Notes under the pieces: generated by a model | What the model was told of the DNA's origin: nothing | Databases searched by the model: none | The model's input: only the letters and a program-made list of their open reading frames with translations | In this document: one piece after another, positions 6,885 through 14,676 of the stretch | Layout: each line of letters opens with the position of its first letter | How positions within the stretch are numbered: the first letter of the stretch is position 1 | Assembly: GCA_036567085.1 (NCBI GenBank) | Contig: DATCVG010000040.1 | Span: forward strand, 1 to 34,122 | DNA: 34,122 nt | From: Methylopumilus sp036567085 | GTDB taxonomy: Bacteria; Pseudomonadota; Gammaproteobacteria; Burkholderiales; Methylophilaceae | Reading direction: 5' to 3' | Program-made: the position numbers and the translations under genes

Positions 6885-8152
6885 AATTATTAGCGAAAAG
6901 TAAATGGTTGTTTGTTTTATCTTTTTTCTTAAGTGGATGTGAGAACATTCCTATTGTAGATAAAGTCACAGCTCCTGATTATAAGGCGACTGGAAGATCT
7001 CGCCCTTTAGAAGTGCCTCCTGATTTAACCTCAGGGGCAACAAATGATACCTATGCAATACCAGGCGCTACTAGTTATTCAGATTTTAAAAATGGACAGA
7101 AACAAGATAATGGCCAGTCAAACATTTTGCCTAATTCAGAGGGTATGAAGATTGTAAAAGCAGGTGCCCAAAGATGGCTTGTTGTTAATGCGCCAGCAGA
7201 GAAAATATGGCCATTAATACGTGATTTTTGGTTGGATATGGGATTTGCCGTGAAAAAAGAAAATCCAGAAATAGGCGTCATGGAGACTGAATGGATTAAA
7301 GATGGCGATCTTATGATTAATGATAAAAAGGGTACGCTTGATAAATTTGATGCTTGGCTTGATTCACTTGCATCAGGGACGGCTAACCGTAAAAAATTTA
7401 GGACTCGTCTTGAGCGTGGACTTCAAGATGGTACGACTGAAATTTATATGACACATCGAAGTGTTGATACAGCGCCTGATGACGGTAAGGAAAAAATACG
7501 AACACCCTACGGCGTTGTAGATATGGGCTATAAAAATGACTCAAAATCCAAAGAAGATTCAAAAGTGGACTCTAGAGATGATGAGTTAGATGCTGAACTT
7601 TTAAGAAGACTTATGGTGAAACTTGGCATAGCAGACAAGCGAGCAAAAGAAATTATTGCAGCACCAGTTAGTCAAAAAAGAGCTGAAATTTTGAAAGAGG
7701 CTGATGGTGCTACATTACTTGAAATCCAGGATCCTTTTGATCGCGCTTGGCGAAGAGTAGGATTGGCTTTAGATATTATTGGATTTGTGATTGAAGACAA
7801 AGACAGATCAAATGGAATCTATTTTGTAAAATATGCTGATGTTGATATTGATGATAGCCCTAAGAAGAAAAAAGGAATCTTAGACTCTCTTATGTTCTGG
7901 AGCGACGATGACAAAAAAGATAAACAGGATAAAGATACGACTCAGAAAAAAGACAAGCCTTTGTCTGAGAAGCTTAAATTCTGGGGTGGAAGTGATAAGG
8001 AAAAGACTAATCCAGAAAAACAATATCGCATTAAAATTATTGCTTCAGACAAAGGTGGTTCTCAGGTTTTGATCGAATTCCCAGATGGCAAGAGAAACAA
8101 CTCATCTACCGCAAATCGAATCATCACCCTTCTTTATGAGCAATTAAAATAA
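6881..8152 (+). CDS. bamC: Outer-membrane assembly lipoprotein BamC (NlpB/DapX)
   Basis: A 423-residue lipoprotein of the BAM complex that inserts beta-barrel proteins. The signal peptide ends in the lipobox LSGC with the lipidated Cys at residue 20; E at +2 favours outer-membrane sorting. Directly after it comes the conserved unstructured BamD-binding strand containing YKATGRSRPLEVPPDLT. Two helix-grip domains follow (roughly residues 100-200 and 275-320, continuing after 380). Residues ~324-379 form a very Lys/Asp-rich linker with two similar F-W units (LMFWSDDDK and LKFWGGSDK), which makes this protein longer than the ~344-residue E. coli BamC. Co-transcribed with dapA. Confidence 0.9.
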   Translation: MKLLAKSKWLFVLSFFLSGCENIPIVDKVTAPDYKATGRSRPLEVPPDLTSGATNDTYAIPGATSYSDFKNGQKQDNGQSNILPNSEGMKIVKAGAQRWLVVNAPAEKIWPLIRDFWLDMGFAVKKENPEIGVMETEWIKDGDLMINDKKGTLDKFDAWLDSLASGTANRKKFRTRLERGLQDGTTEIYMTHRSVDTAPDDGKEKIRTPYGVVDMGYKNDSKSKEDSKVDSRDDELDAELLRRLMVKLGIADKRAKEIIAAPVSQKRAEILKEADGATLLEIQDPFDRAWRRVGLALDIIGFVIEDKDRSNGIYFVKYADVDIDDSPKKKKGILDSLMFWSDDDKKDKQDKDTTQKKDKPLSEKLKFWGGSDKEKTNPEKQYRIKIIASDKGGSQVLIEFPDGKRNNSSTANRIITLLYEQLK

Positions 8153-8154
8153 AG

Positions 8155-8925
8155 ATGCAATTTGCATCTTTAGGAAGCGGGAGCGCTGGTAATTCGTTTG
8201 TGGTAAAGCAAAACAAATCACTTTTAATGGTTGATTGTGGTTTTGCAATTCAGGATATTGTGTCTAGATTAGATAGACTGAATGAATTTCCAGAAAATAT
8301 CACAGGCATTCTTTTGACTCACGAGCATGAGGACCATGTCAAAGGTGCTTTTAAACTAGCAAATAAATACAAAATTCCTATATGGCTTTCTTATGGGACT
8401 TATAAGATGTGTGCAAAACATATGATTAAATCTTATGAAATTGATTTGAATATAATTGATAGCCATAATACATTTGAAATAGAAGATTTTGTCATTCAAC
8501 CTTTTCCAGTACCTCATGACGCAAGAGAGCCTACTCAATTTACATTAAGTGATGGTAATCATAAATTGGGCATTTTGACAGACACGGGAAGTTCAACACC
8601 TCATATTGAAAAGATGCTTCAGCAACTAGATGCGCTCATTATAGAATTTAATCACGACCTTAATTTGCTTGAATCCAGCGATTACACATATAGCTTGAAA
8701 AAAAGAATTAGCGGTAAATTAGGTCATTTGGACAATCAAACAGCAGCTGAAATTTTGGGGAAAATTCAATTTAAACAATTAAAACATCTTGTCGCAGCGC
8801 ATTTAAGTGAGACAAATAATACTGAAGAGCTAGTGAAAGAAGTTATTGTAGATAAAATAGGGTGTGAGCGTGATTGGATAAAAATTGCAACGCAAGGCGA
8901 CGGCACTTCGTGGCAGGTCATATAA
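8155..8925 (+). CDS. Metallo-beta-lactamase-fold hydrolase, WalJ/YycJ-like
   Basis: A 256-residue protein beginning MQFASLGSGSAGNSFVV, the usual N-terminus of the WalJ/YycJ (COG1235-type) group. The metal-binding motif is THEHEDHVKGA (H-x-H-x-D-H). Further ligands are the His in PVPHDAREP, the Asp in LTDTGSSTPH and the His in AAHLSE near the C-terminus. Members are thought to be nucleases or phosphodiesterases; the exact substrate is not deducible here. It starts two bases after the bamC stop, is the last gene of the dapA operon, and its stop is immediately followed by a strong terminator hairpin. Confidence 0.88.
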   Translation: MQFASLGSGSAGNSFVVKQNKSLLMVDCGFAIQDIVSRLDRLNEFPENITGILLTHEHEDHVKGAFKLANKYKIPIWLSYGTYKMCAKHMIKSYEIDLNIIDSHNTFEIEDFVIQPFPVPHDAREPTQFTLSDGNHKLGILTDTGSSTPHIEKMLQQLDALIIEFNHDLNLLESSDYTYSLKKRISGKLGHLDNQTAAEILGKIQFKQLKHLVAAHLSETNNTEELVKEVIVDKIGCERDWIKIATQGDGTSWQVI

Positions 8926-8953
8926 AAAAGCCGGTTAAAAACCGGCTTTTTTT
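8924..8953. terminator. Bidirectional intrinsic terminator
   Basis: Arms 8924-8936 and 8940-8952 form a perfect 13-bp stem (A6-GCCGGTT paired with AACCGGC-T6) around an AAA loop, with a T run on either strand. It begins on the last base of the WalJ-like gene's stop codon and lies 25 bases past the lipoprotein gene on the other strand, so it should stop both. It is the clearest terminator in the window. Confidence 0.92.
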
Positions 8954-8961
8954 ATTCGTAC

Positions 8962-8980
8962 AATAGATAAATTATCTATT
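8962..8980. repeat. Second dyad at the lipoprotein gene's 3' end
   Basis: AATAGATAA (8962-8970) and TTATCTATT (8972-8980) are perfect 9-base arms around a single central A. The right arm includes two bases of the lipoprotein stop codon. It lies between that gene and the terminator; an RNA-stabilising 3' hairpin is possible. Confidence 0.5.
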
Positions 8981-9110
8981 ATTTAGCTTCTTCAGCTGGA
9001 GCAGCTTCAGCAGCTGGAGCTGCTTCGGCAGCAGGAGCAGCTTCTTCTTTTTTGCCGCAAGCAGTTAAACCAATAGCTAATAATAAAGCGATAAGTAGTG
9101 AACGTGTCAT
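8979..9110 (-). CDS. Small Ala/Pro/Glu-rich lipoprotein (43 residues)
   Basis: ATG at 9108-9110, stop at 8979-8981. The product has a short basic start (MTRS), a hydrophobic core, and a lipobox LTAC with Cys at residue 18, followed by GKKEE and a tail of the hexapeptide-like repeat EAAPAA ending in EEAK. The mature chain would be only ~26 residues, lipid-anchored, with +2 Gly favouring the outer membrane. AAGGAT lies six bases before the ATG, one of the best Shine-Dalgarno sites in the window, and the gene has its own terminator, so it is likely well expressed. The coding DNA shows an 18-base repeat matching the peptide repeat. Function unknown; similar tiny lipoproteins are common in betaproteobacteria but usually unannotated. 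Confidence 0.85.
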   Translation of the reverse strand: MTRSLLIALLLAIGLTACGKKEEAAPAAEAAPAAEAAPAEEAK

Positions 9111-9202
9111 TTTTAATCCTTAAAATTAATGTTGAATTCGGGGCCATGAACAGCTCCCTGACAATAATTCTACAACAAAACAAGCTGGATAGTTAAATAT
9201 TA

Positions 9203-10351
9203 TTAAATAAAATCAATAAATCCTGAGAGGTACAAGGGGAGTAGGATTATCCCCAAAGCGTTTAAATCCTTTTTTTTTAAACTAGATTTAAATGAGAGTT
9301 TTTTGTCATTTGCAAGCTGCCTTAGAAATACAGCATATTTCTTTTCAGCTTCGATGAGCTCACCATTAATATAAAAATTATTTTTTATAAAAAGCATTCT
9401 TGTTTTTGGGTTAAGTTCTAGAATCTTTTTTGAGAGATTTTTTTTAAATATTTCAAGTGAAATTGCCTTAGGACGATGAAAAATAGCAGTTTCAACTGGC
9501 TCAGTAAGTAATTGACCAATAAAAGTATTGATCAAATTTTTATTCCAACGCAATTGATTAACTGTCTGTTGAATTTTCTTAATCATATTTGTATTAATTT
9601 CAGCTGGATCTTTTTGAAGATTTAAATTCGGATCTTTATACAAATAATTTTTATTCGTGTTCAAGCTGTCTTGAATAAAATCTAAAAATTTAGATTGGAT
9701 TTCAAATGCACTAGGCGCCCTGAAGCCAATGGAATAAGTGAGACAATCATCACTTTGCGCAATACCCCAGTGCCCTATATTAGGAGGCAAATAGAGCATA
9801 TCACCGGGTTTGAGTACCCAAGAATTTTTACTTCTAAAATTCGTAATAATCTTAATAGCTGATTTTTTATCTAGAAAAAATTCTTTTTGGTCGCTAATCT
9901 TCCATTCTCTTTCACCTTTTGCTTGAAATAAAAATACATCGTAGGAGTCAAAATGAGGGCCAACACTTCCATTCTTCGTGGCATAACTCACCATTAAATC
10001 ATCAAGCCGTGCATATGGAATAAACTTAAAAAGATTTAGAAAAGAATTGGCAAAAGAAAAATGATGATTAATATTTTGTACAAGCACCGTCCAAGACGCA
10101 TTCTTTTTTTTAGGGAAGTCTGATTTTTCGAGGGGACCATACTTCACTTGCCATAAGCCTTGCTTATATTCTATAAGTCGGGATAAGGCTTCTTCATCTT
10201 GTGCAATATTAAAAAGATCTTTTTCTGTAATGGGGGATTGAAAGTTTTCAATTGCATTTCGGATGAGGAGCGGCTTTTTTTGCCAATATTTTTTTAAGAA
10301 GGTATCAACCGATGTTTTTCCTAAAATGTGATTTTTACGATTTAATCGCAT
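9203..10351 (-). CDS. roxA: Ribosomal oxygenase RoxA-like JmjC/cupin protein
   Basis: A 382-residue 2-oxoglutarate/Fe(II)-dependent oxygenase of the YcfD/RoxA family, which in E. coli hydroxylates an arginine of ribosomal protein L16. The JmjC iron triad is visible: H133 and D135 in GPHFDSYDVF and H194 in PPNIGHWGIA. KPGDMLYLPP is the conserved strand before the distal His. The C-terminal ~150 residues correspond to the dimerisation and winged-helix domains. The gene stands alone, divergent from pyrD across 46 bases. The substrate assignment is inferred from family membership; rplP is not in the window. Confidence 0.88.
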   Translation of the reverse strand: MRLNRKNHILGKTSVDTFLKKYWQKKPLLIRNAIENFQSPITEKDLFNIAQDEEALSRLIEYKQGLWQVKYGPLEKSDFPKKKNASWTVLVQNINHHFSFANSFLNLFKFIPYARLDDLMVSYATKNGSVGPHFDSYDVFLFQAKGEREWKISDQKEFFLDKKSAIKIITNFRSKNSWVLKPGDMLYLPPNIGHWGIAQSDDCLTYSIGFRAPSAFEIQSKFLDFIQDSLNTNKNYLYKDPNLNLQKDPAEINTNMIKKIQQTVNQLRWNKNLINTFIGQLLTEPVETAIFHRPKAISLEIFKKNLSKKILELNPKTRMLFIKNNFYINGELIEAEKKYAVFLRQLANDKKLSFKSSLKKKDLNALGIILLPLYLSGFIDFI

Positions 10352-10377
10352 AATATTTATTAAGCCTTATAACTTCC

Positions 10378-10389
10378 TAAGTTAAAATA
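10378..10389 (+). promoter_or_regulatory. Putative pyrD core promoter with almost no leader
   Basis: TAAGTTAAAATA is identical to the 12-mer before dapA (5965-5976). Its TAAAAT (10383-10388) ends only nine bases before the pyrD ATG, so transcription would start about three bases before the start codon. A weak -35 (TTAAGC) lies 17 bases upstream. The reverse complement contains TTAACT, a possible -35 for the divergent roxA. Confidence 0.4.
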
Positions 10390-10397
10390 ACAGTGTT

Positions 10398-11411
10398 ATG
10401 AGCCACCAATTAATTCGTTCATTGTTATTTAAGTTTGATGCAGAATTTTCGCATGACTTAACCCTTAAGGCACTATCTCTTTCTAATAAAATTGGACTTT
10501 TAAGTTTTTTAAAACCCCCTAACCCTTGCAAACTTAGAACTGTAATGGGTATTCCCTTTCAAAATCCAGTGGGATTAGCTGCTGGACTAGATAAAAATGC
10601 AAATCACATAGATGCTTTAGGTAAATTAGGTTTTGGCTTTATTGAAGTTGGGACGATTACCCCAAGACCTCAATTAGGTAATCCAAAGCCACGATTATTT
10701 AGATTGCCAGAGGCTCATGGCATTATTAACCGATTTGGATTCAACAATGTAGGTCTTGAGGCTGCAGTAGAAAATATAAGATTAAGTAAATATAAAGGTG
10801 TGCTTGGAATTAATATTGGTAAGAATTTTGATACATCTATAGAACGGGCTGGAGAAGATTATCTTTTATGTATGAAAAAGGTTTATCAATATGCAAATTA
10901 TATTGCAGTCAATATTTCTTCACCCAATACAAAAAACTTAAGAGACCTTCAAGAAACTAAAGCTTTAAATAATCTATTAGCCCAACTTAAAGATGAGCAA
11001 ACTAGATTAGCTGACTTCTATGGACGTTATGTCCCTATTGCATTAAAAATTTCACCTGATTTAACAAATAAACATTTAGATGCAATATCAAAAAGTATTA
11101 TCAAAAATAGAATTGATGGTGTAATAGCAACTAATACAACTATTAGCAGAGAGTTGGTGAGTGATCTTTTTAACGGAAAAGAAGCTGGAGGAATGTCAGG
11201 TAAACCTCTATTTAAATTATCTAATTCAATTATTCGCGAACTTCACGCAAGACTTCAAGGCGAGGTTCCCATTATTGGCGTCGGAGGTATATTTTCTGGA
11301 GAAGATGCCTTAGAAAAAATAAATGCTGGTGCAGAGCTTGTTCAAATTTATTCAGGTCTCGTTTACCAAGGAAGAAAGCTCGTTCTCGATGCTTGCCAGT
11401 CCATTGGTTGA
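10398..11411 (+). CDS. pyrD: Dihydroorotate dehydrogenase (quinone), class 2
   Basis: A 337-residue membrane-associated FMN enzyme oxidising dihydroorotate to orotate in pyrimidine synthesis, passing electrons to quinone. The N-terminal helix SHQLIRSLLFKFDAEFSHDLT is the class 2 membrane/quinone extension. GLAAGLDKNA, INRFGFNN and NISSPNTKNLR are conserved FMN/substrate segments; S175 is the class 2 catalytic base. GGIFSGEDALEKI and GAELVQIYSGL bind the FMN phosphate. Start is ATG with no Shine-Dalgarno and a predicted near-zero leader. The GST-like gene follows after two bases. Confidence 0.97.
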   Translation: MSHQLIRSLLFKFDAEFSHDLTLKALSLSNKIGLLSFLKPPNPCKLRTVMGIPFQNPVGLAAGLDKNANHIDALGKLGFGFIEVGTITPRPQLGNPKPRLFRLPEAHGIINRFGFNNVGLEAAVENIRLSKYKGVLGINIGKNFDTSIERAGEDYLLCMKKVYQYANYIAVNISSPNTKNLRDLQETKALNNLLAQLKDEQTRLADFYGRYVPIALKISPDLTNKHLDAISKSIIKNRIDGVIATNTTISRELVSDLFNGKEAGGMSGKPLFKLSNSIIRELHARLQGEVPIIGVGGIFSGEDALEKINAGAELVQIYSGLVYQGRKLVLDACQSIG

Positions 11412-11413
11412 TA

Positions 11414-12013
11414 ATGTTAATTAGACCAAGACTATACACATATAGACGCTGTCCTTATGCTATTCGATCACGGCTAGCTTTATATCAAGCCAATATAGAT
11501 TATGAACCTATAGAAATTTCACTCAAAGATAAACCTCTTGATTTTTTAGCACTCAGCCCCAAAGGCACAGTTCCAGTGTTAATCGATAATAATGGAAAGG
11601 TCATCGAAGAGAGCTTGGAAATCATGATCTGGGCCCTCAATAAATCTGATCCAGACAATTGGATCTTAGATGATAATAATCTTAGCCAGGAGCTTATTAA
11701 TGAAAATGATTTTAGTTTTAAGAAAAATCTAGATAAATATAAATATGCCGATCGTTTTCCTGAGCATTCCAAAGAATATTATCGTGCTCAATGTGAACTA
11801 TTTATAAATATATTGAATGAAAAATTAAAATCAAAAAATTATTTGATGATAGATAAAATAAGCCTTGCTGATATAGCAATATTTCCTTTTATAAGACAAT
11901 TTGCTTTGGTGGATGAAGATTGGTTTTTAAATTCTAAATATCGAGAATTGAAAAAATGGCTTCAGAGATTCATAGAAAGCCAAATGTTTAAAGATGTAAT
12001 GCAAAAGAATTAA
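11414..12013 (+). CDS. Glutathione S-transferase-fold protein
   Basis: A 199-residue two-domain protein. The N-terminal thioredoxin-like domain starts RPRLYTYRRCPYAIRSRLAL, with a CPY active-site motif, and contains SPKGTVPVL with the cis-Pro and EESLEIMIW for glutathione gamma-glutamyl contact. A helical C-terminal domain carries ISLADIAIFPF, with the N-capping Asp typical of GSTs. I chose the ATG at 11414, two bases after the pyrD stop, over a TTG at 11393 that overlaps pyrD. Substrate unknown. Its TAA overlaps the clpA TAA on the opposite strand within the shared four bases TTAA. Confidence 0.85.
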   Translation: MLIRPRLYTYRRCPYAIRSRLALYQANIDYEPIEISLKDKPLDFLALSPKGTVPVLIDNNGKVIEESLEIMIWALNKSDPDNWILDDNNLSQELINENDFSFKKNLDKYKYADRFPEHSKEYYRAQCELFINILNEKLKSKNYLMIDKISLADIAIFPFIRQFALVDEDWFLNSKYRELKKWLQRFIESQMFKDVMQKN

Positions 12014-14277
12014 GATTCTTGAAGAACGGCTTTATTTTCCTCTTCAAAAATTAATTTCACTTTATCATTACTATCAATATCAATGATTACATTGCCACCA
12101 TTGGTTAATTTTCCGAAAAGTAATTCATCTGCAAGAGCCTTTCTGATTGTATCTTGAATGAGGCGTGACATCGGTCTTGCACCCATACTTGGATCAAAAC
12201 CATTTTTAGCTAAATATGATTTAAGTGGATCTGTGAAAGTTGCATCCACTTTTTTCTCATGGAGTTGATCTTCGAGCTGCATTAGGAATTTGTCGACAAC
12301 TTTTAAAATAACATCATGACTGAGTGGTGCAAATGATACTGTTGCGTCGAGTCTATTTCTAAATTCAGGCGTAAATAACCGTTTGATTTCCGCTTGTTCA
12401 TCGCCCATTTTTTTAGATTGCGTAAATCCCATAGAAGTTTTTGAGAGAGACTCCGCTCCAGCATTTGTTGTCATAATAAGTGTGACATTTCTAAAATCCG
12501 TTTTTCTGCCGTTACTATCTGTCAAAGAACCATGATCCATCACTTGAAGAAGGATATTGAAAATATCTGGATGCGCTTTTTCAATTTCATCAAGAAGAAG
12601 CACACAATAAGGCTGTTTATTGACAGATTCAGTCAAGAGTCCGCCTTGGTCAAATCCCACATAGCCTGGAGGAGCGCCGATAAGTCTTGATACTGCATGT
12701 CTTTCCATATATTCGCTCATATCAATACGAATGAGTTCAATACCTAATATATAAGCAAGCTGGCGGGCCACTTCTGTTTTTCCAACGCCTGTTGGACCGC
12801 TAAATAGGAAATTACCAATCGGTTTATTTGGCATACCTAATCCACTTCTTGTCATCTTAATAGCGCTTGCTAGATTTTCGATTGCTTTATCTTGTCCGAA
12901 AATTACTGCTTTAAGATCTCGCTCAAGATTTTTAAGGGCATTTTTGTCGTCATTAGAAATATTTTTTGGAGGTATCTTTGCGATCTTCGCTACGATATCT
13001 TCAATTTCTTTATTGGTAATAACTTTTTTTTGTTTATTTTTTGGCAATATTCTTTGTGCTGCCCCAGCTTCATCAATAACATCAATAGCTTTGTCAGGGA
13101 GATGCCTATCATTGATATATTTTGCAGAAAGTTCTGCAGCACTATTAATTGCTGCAACAGAATATTTTACATTGTGATGTTTTTCAAATCTTGATTTAAG
13201 ACCCTTAAGGATATTGATCGTATCAAGAATACTAGGCTCGTCAACATCAATTTTCTGAAATCTTCTTGTGAGTGCATGATCTTTTTCAAAGACCGTCCTG
13301 TATTCCTGGTAAGTAGTTGCTCCGATGCATTTAATAGATCCATTTGATAGCGCAGGTTTAAGAAGATTTGATGCGTCAAGTGTTCCGCCGCTTGCAGAAC
13401 CTGCTCCTATAAGGGTATGAATTTCATCAATAAACAAAATAGCATCTTTATGCTCATTCAGTTGCTTCATGACAGATTTAAGTCTTTGCTCGAAATCCCC
13501 ACGATACTTTGTGCCTGCAAGTAAAGTGCCCATATCGAGAGAAAATATGGTGGTATTTTCTAAGATACTAGGGACTTCTTTGTCGACAATTCTTTTTGCG
13601 AGCCCTTCAGCAATAGCAGTTTTACCAACTCCGGCTTCTCCTACCAAGAGCGGATTATTTTTTCTTCTTCTACATAATGTTTGAATAACACGTTCAATTT
13701 CCGAATCTCGACCAATCAGCGGGTCAATTTTTCCAGCCAATACCATCTTATTTAGATTGATCGTGTATGTCTCTAGTGCTTTAGAAGAAGAGGATTCTTG
13801 ATCATTTTCTTGCTCAGGAGATGTTTTCTGTGGATCACCTTCATTTAATTTAGAAACGCCATGCGCAATAAAATTAACAACATCAAGTCGAGTTATGCCT
13901 TGTTGATGAAGAAAATAAACAGCGTGTGAATCTTTTTCACCATAAATTGCGACTAAAACATTTGCACCATTCACTTCTTTCTTACCAGAAGATTGCACAT
14001 GAAGCATCGCTCTTTGAATAACTCTTTGAAATCCTAATGTGGGCTGGGTATCTACTTCATCCTCGCCAGATATGGTTGGCGTATGATCATCGATGTATTG
14101 TGTTAACTCATTTCTAAGTACATCAATGGTTGAGCCACAGGCTTTTAGGACTTCGGCTGCTGAGGGATTGTCAAGCATAGCGAGAAGTAAATGTTCAACC
14201 GTAATAAGCTCATGACGCTTTTGTCTAGCGTCCATAAATGCCATATGCAGACTTACTTCAAGTTCTTGAGCAATCAT
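12010..14277 (-). CDS. clpA: ATP-dependent Clp protease ATP-binding subunit ClpA
   Basis: A 755-residue AAA+ unfoldase that feeds proteins to ClpP. The N-terminal Clp repeat domain (1-~145), which binds ClpS, is followed by an acidic Ser/Glu linker. The first AAA module has Walker A GEAGVGKT at 213-220 and Walker B ILFIDEIHT. The second has GPTGVGKTE and LLLDEIEKAH, with the D2 sensor region FTPEFRNRLD. The ClpP-docking loop reads SMGF where E. coli ClpA has IGL, a conservative change. There is no ClpB-type middle domain, separating it from ClpB. Its ATG is nine bases after the clpS stop, so the two form an operon. clpP is not in the window. Confidence 0.97.
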   Translation of the reverse strand: MIAQELEVSLHMAFMDARQKRHELITVEHLLLAMLDNPSAAEVLKACGSTIDVLRNELTQYIDDHTPTISGEDEVDTQPTLGFQRVIQRAMLHVQSSGKKEVNGANVLVAIYGEKDSHAVYFLHQQGITRLDVVNFIAHGVSKLNEGDPQKTSPEQENDQESSSSKALETYTINLNKMVLAGKIDPLIGRDSEIERVIQTLCRRRKNNPLLVGEAGVGKTAIAEGLAKRIVDKEVPSILENTTIFSLDMGTLLAGTKYRGDFEQRLKSVMKQLNEHKDAILFIDEIHTLIGAGSASGGTLDASNLLKPALSNGSIKCIGATTYQEYRTVFEKDHALTRRFQKIDVDEPSILDTINILKGLKSRFEKHHNVKYSVAAINSAAELSAKYINDRHLPDKAIDVIDEAGAAQRILPKNKQKKVITNKEIEDIVAKIAKIPPKNISNDDKNALKNLERDLKAVIFGQDKAIENLASAIKMTRSGLGMPNKPIGNFLFSGPTGVGKTEVARQLAYILGIELIRIDMSEYMERHAVSRLIGAPPGYVGFDQGGLLTESVNKQPYCVLLLDEIEKAHPDIFNILLQVMDHGSLTDSNGRKTDFRNVTLIMTTNAGAESLSKTSMGFTQSKKMGDEQAEIKRLFTPEFRNRLDATVSFAPLSHDVILKVVDKFLMQLEDQLHEKKVDATFTDPLKSYLAKNGFDPSMGARPMSRLIQDTIRKALADELLFGKLTNGGNVIIDIDSNDKVKLIFEEENKAVLQES

Positions 14278-14286
14278 AATTTAGGT

Positions 14287-14601
14287 TCAATCAATTCTTT
14301 CAATAATACATTGCAAAGGATGCTGATGTTCTTTCGCATAGTTTAGCACTTGATTCATTTTTGTTTCTGCAATATCTACAGGGAAAATTCCACATACACC
14401 CAATCCCTCTGTATGTATTTTTAACATTATACGGGTAGCTTCATCAACACTTTTATTAAAAAAACGCTGAATCGTATTTACTACGAATTCCATGGGCGTA
14501 AAGTCATCATTTAGTATGATCACCTTGTACATACTAGGTAGTTTAGTCTTAGCTTTTTTTGGACTAAGCTTTATGTCTTCAGTTGCATTTATTTTTGGCA
14601 T
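14287..14601 (-). CDS. clpS: ClpS adaptor for N-degron substrates
   Basis: A 104-residue adaptor delivering proteins with destabilising N-terminal residues to ClpAP. YKVIILNDDFTPMEFVV holds the conserved N-D-D substrate-contact residues, and MLKIHTEGLGVCG the conserved histidine; VDIAETK follows as in the family. The N-terminal ~25 residues are a Lys-rich disordered extension needed for ClpA engagement. AGGG lies eight bases before the ATG. A weak hairpin upstream (14645-14664) partly separates it from the corC-like gene. Confidence 0.97.
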   Translation of the reverse strand: MPKINATEDIKLSPKKAKTKLPSMYKVIILNDDFTPMEFVVNTIQRFFNKSVDEATRIMLKIHTEGLGVCGIFPVDIAETKMNQVLNYAKEHQHPLQCIIERID

Positions 14602-14644
14602 TAGCTAAACCCTAATGATTATTGTGATTAAAAAAAATAAAAAC

Positions 14645-14664
14645 TCAAGCAATTCTTTTTGAGA
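14645..14664 (-). terminator. Weak terminator-like hairpin between corC-like gene and clpS
   Basis: CTCAA and TTGAG arms (14645-14649 and 14660-14664) pair across a 10-base loop. On the minus strand a stretch of T residues broken by one A follows (14644-14631). The stem is short, so termination would be partial. Confidence 0.35.
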
Positions 14665-14676
14665 TTTTATAAAAAA

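Noticed and set aside
12892..13194. Plus-strand frames rich in Phe and Cys within clpA
   Set aside because: Antisense shadow of an intact clpA; composition reflects the reverse complement of Lys/Glu-rich coding sequence.
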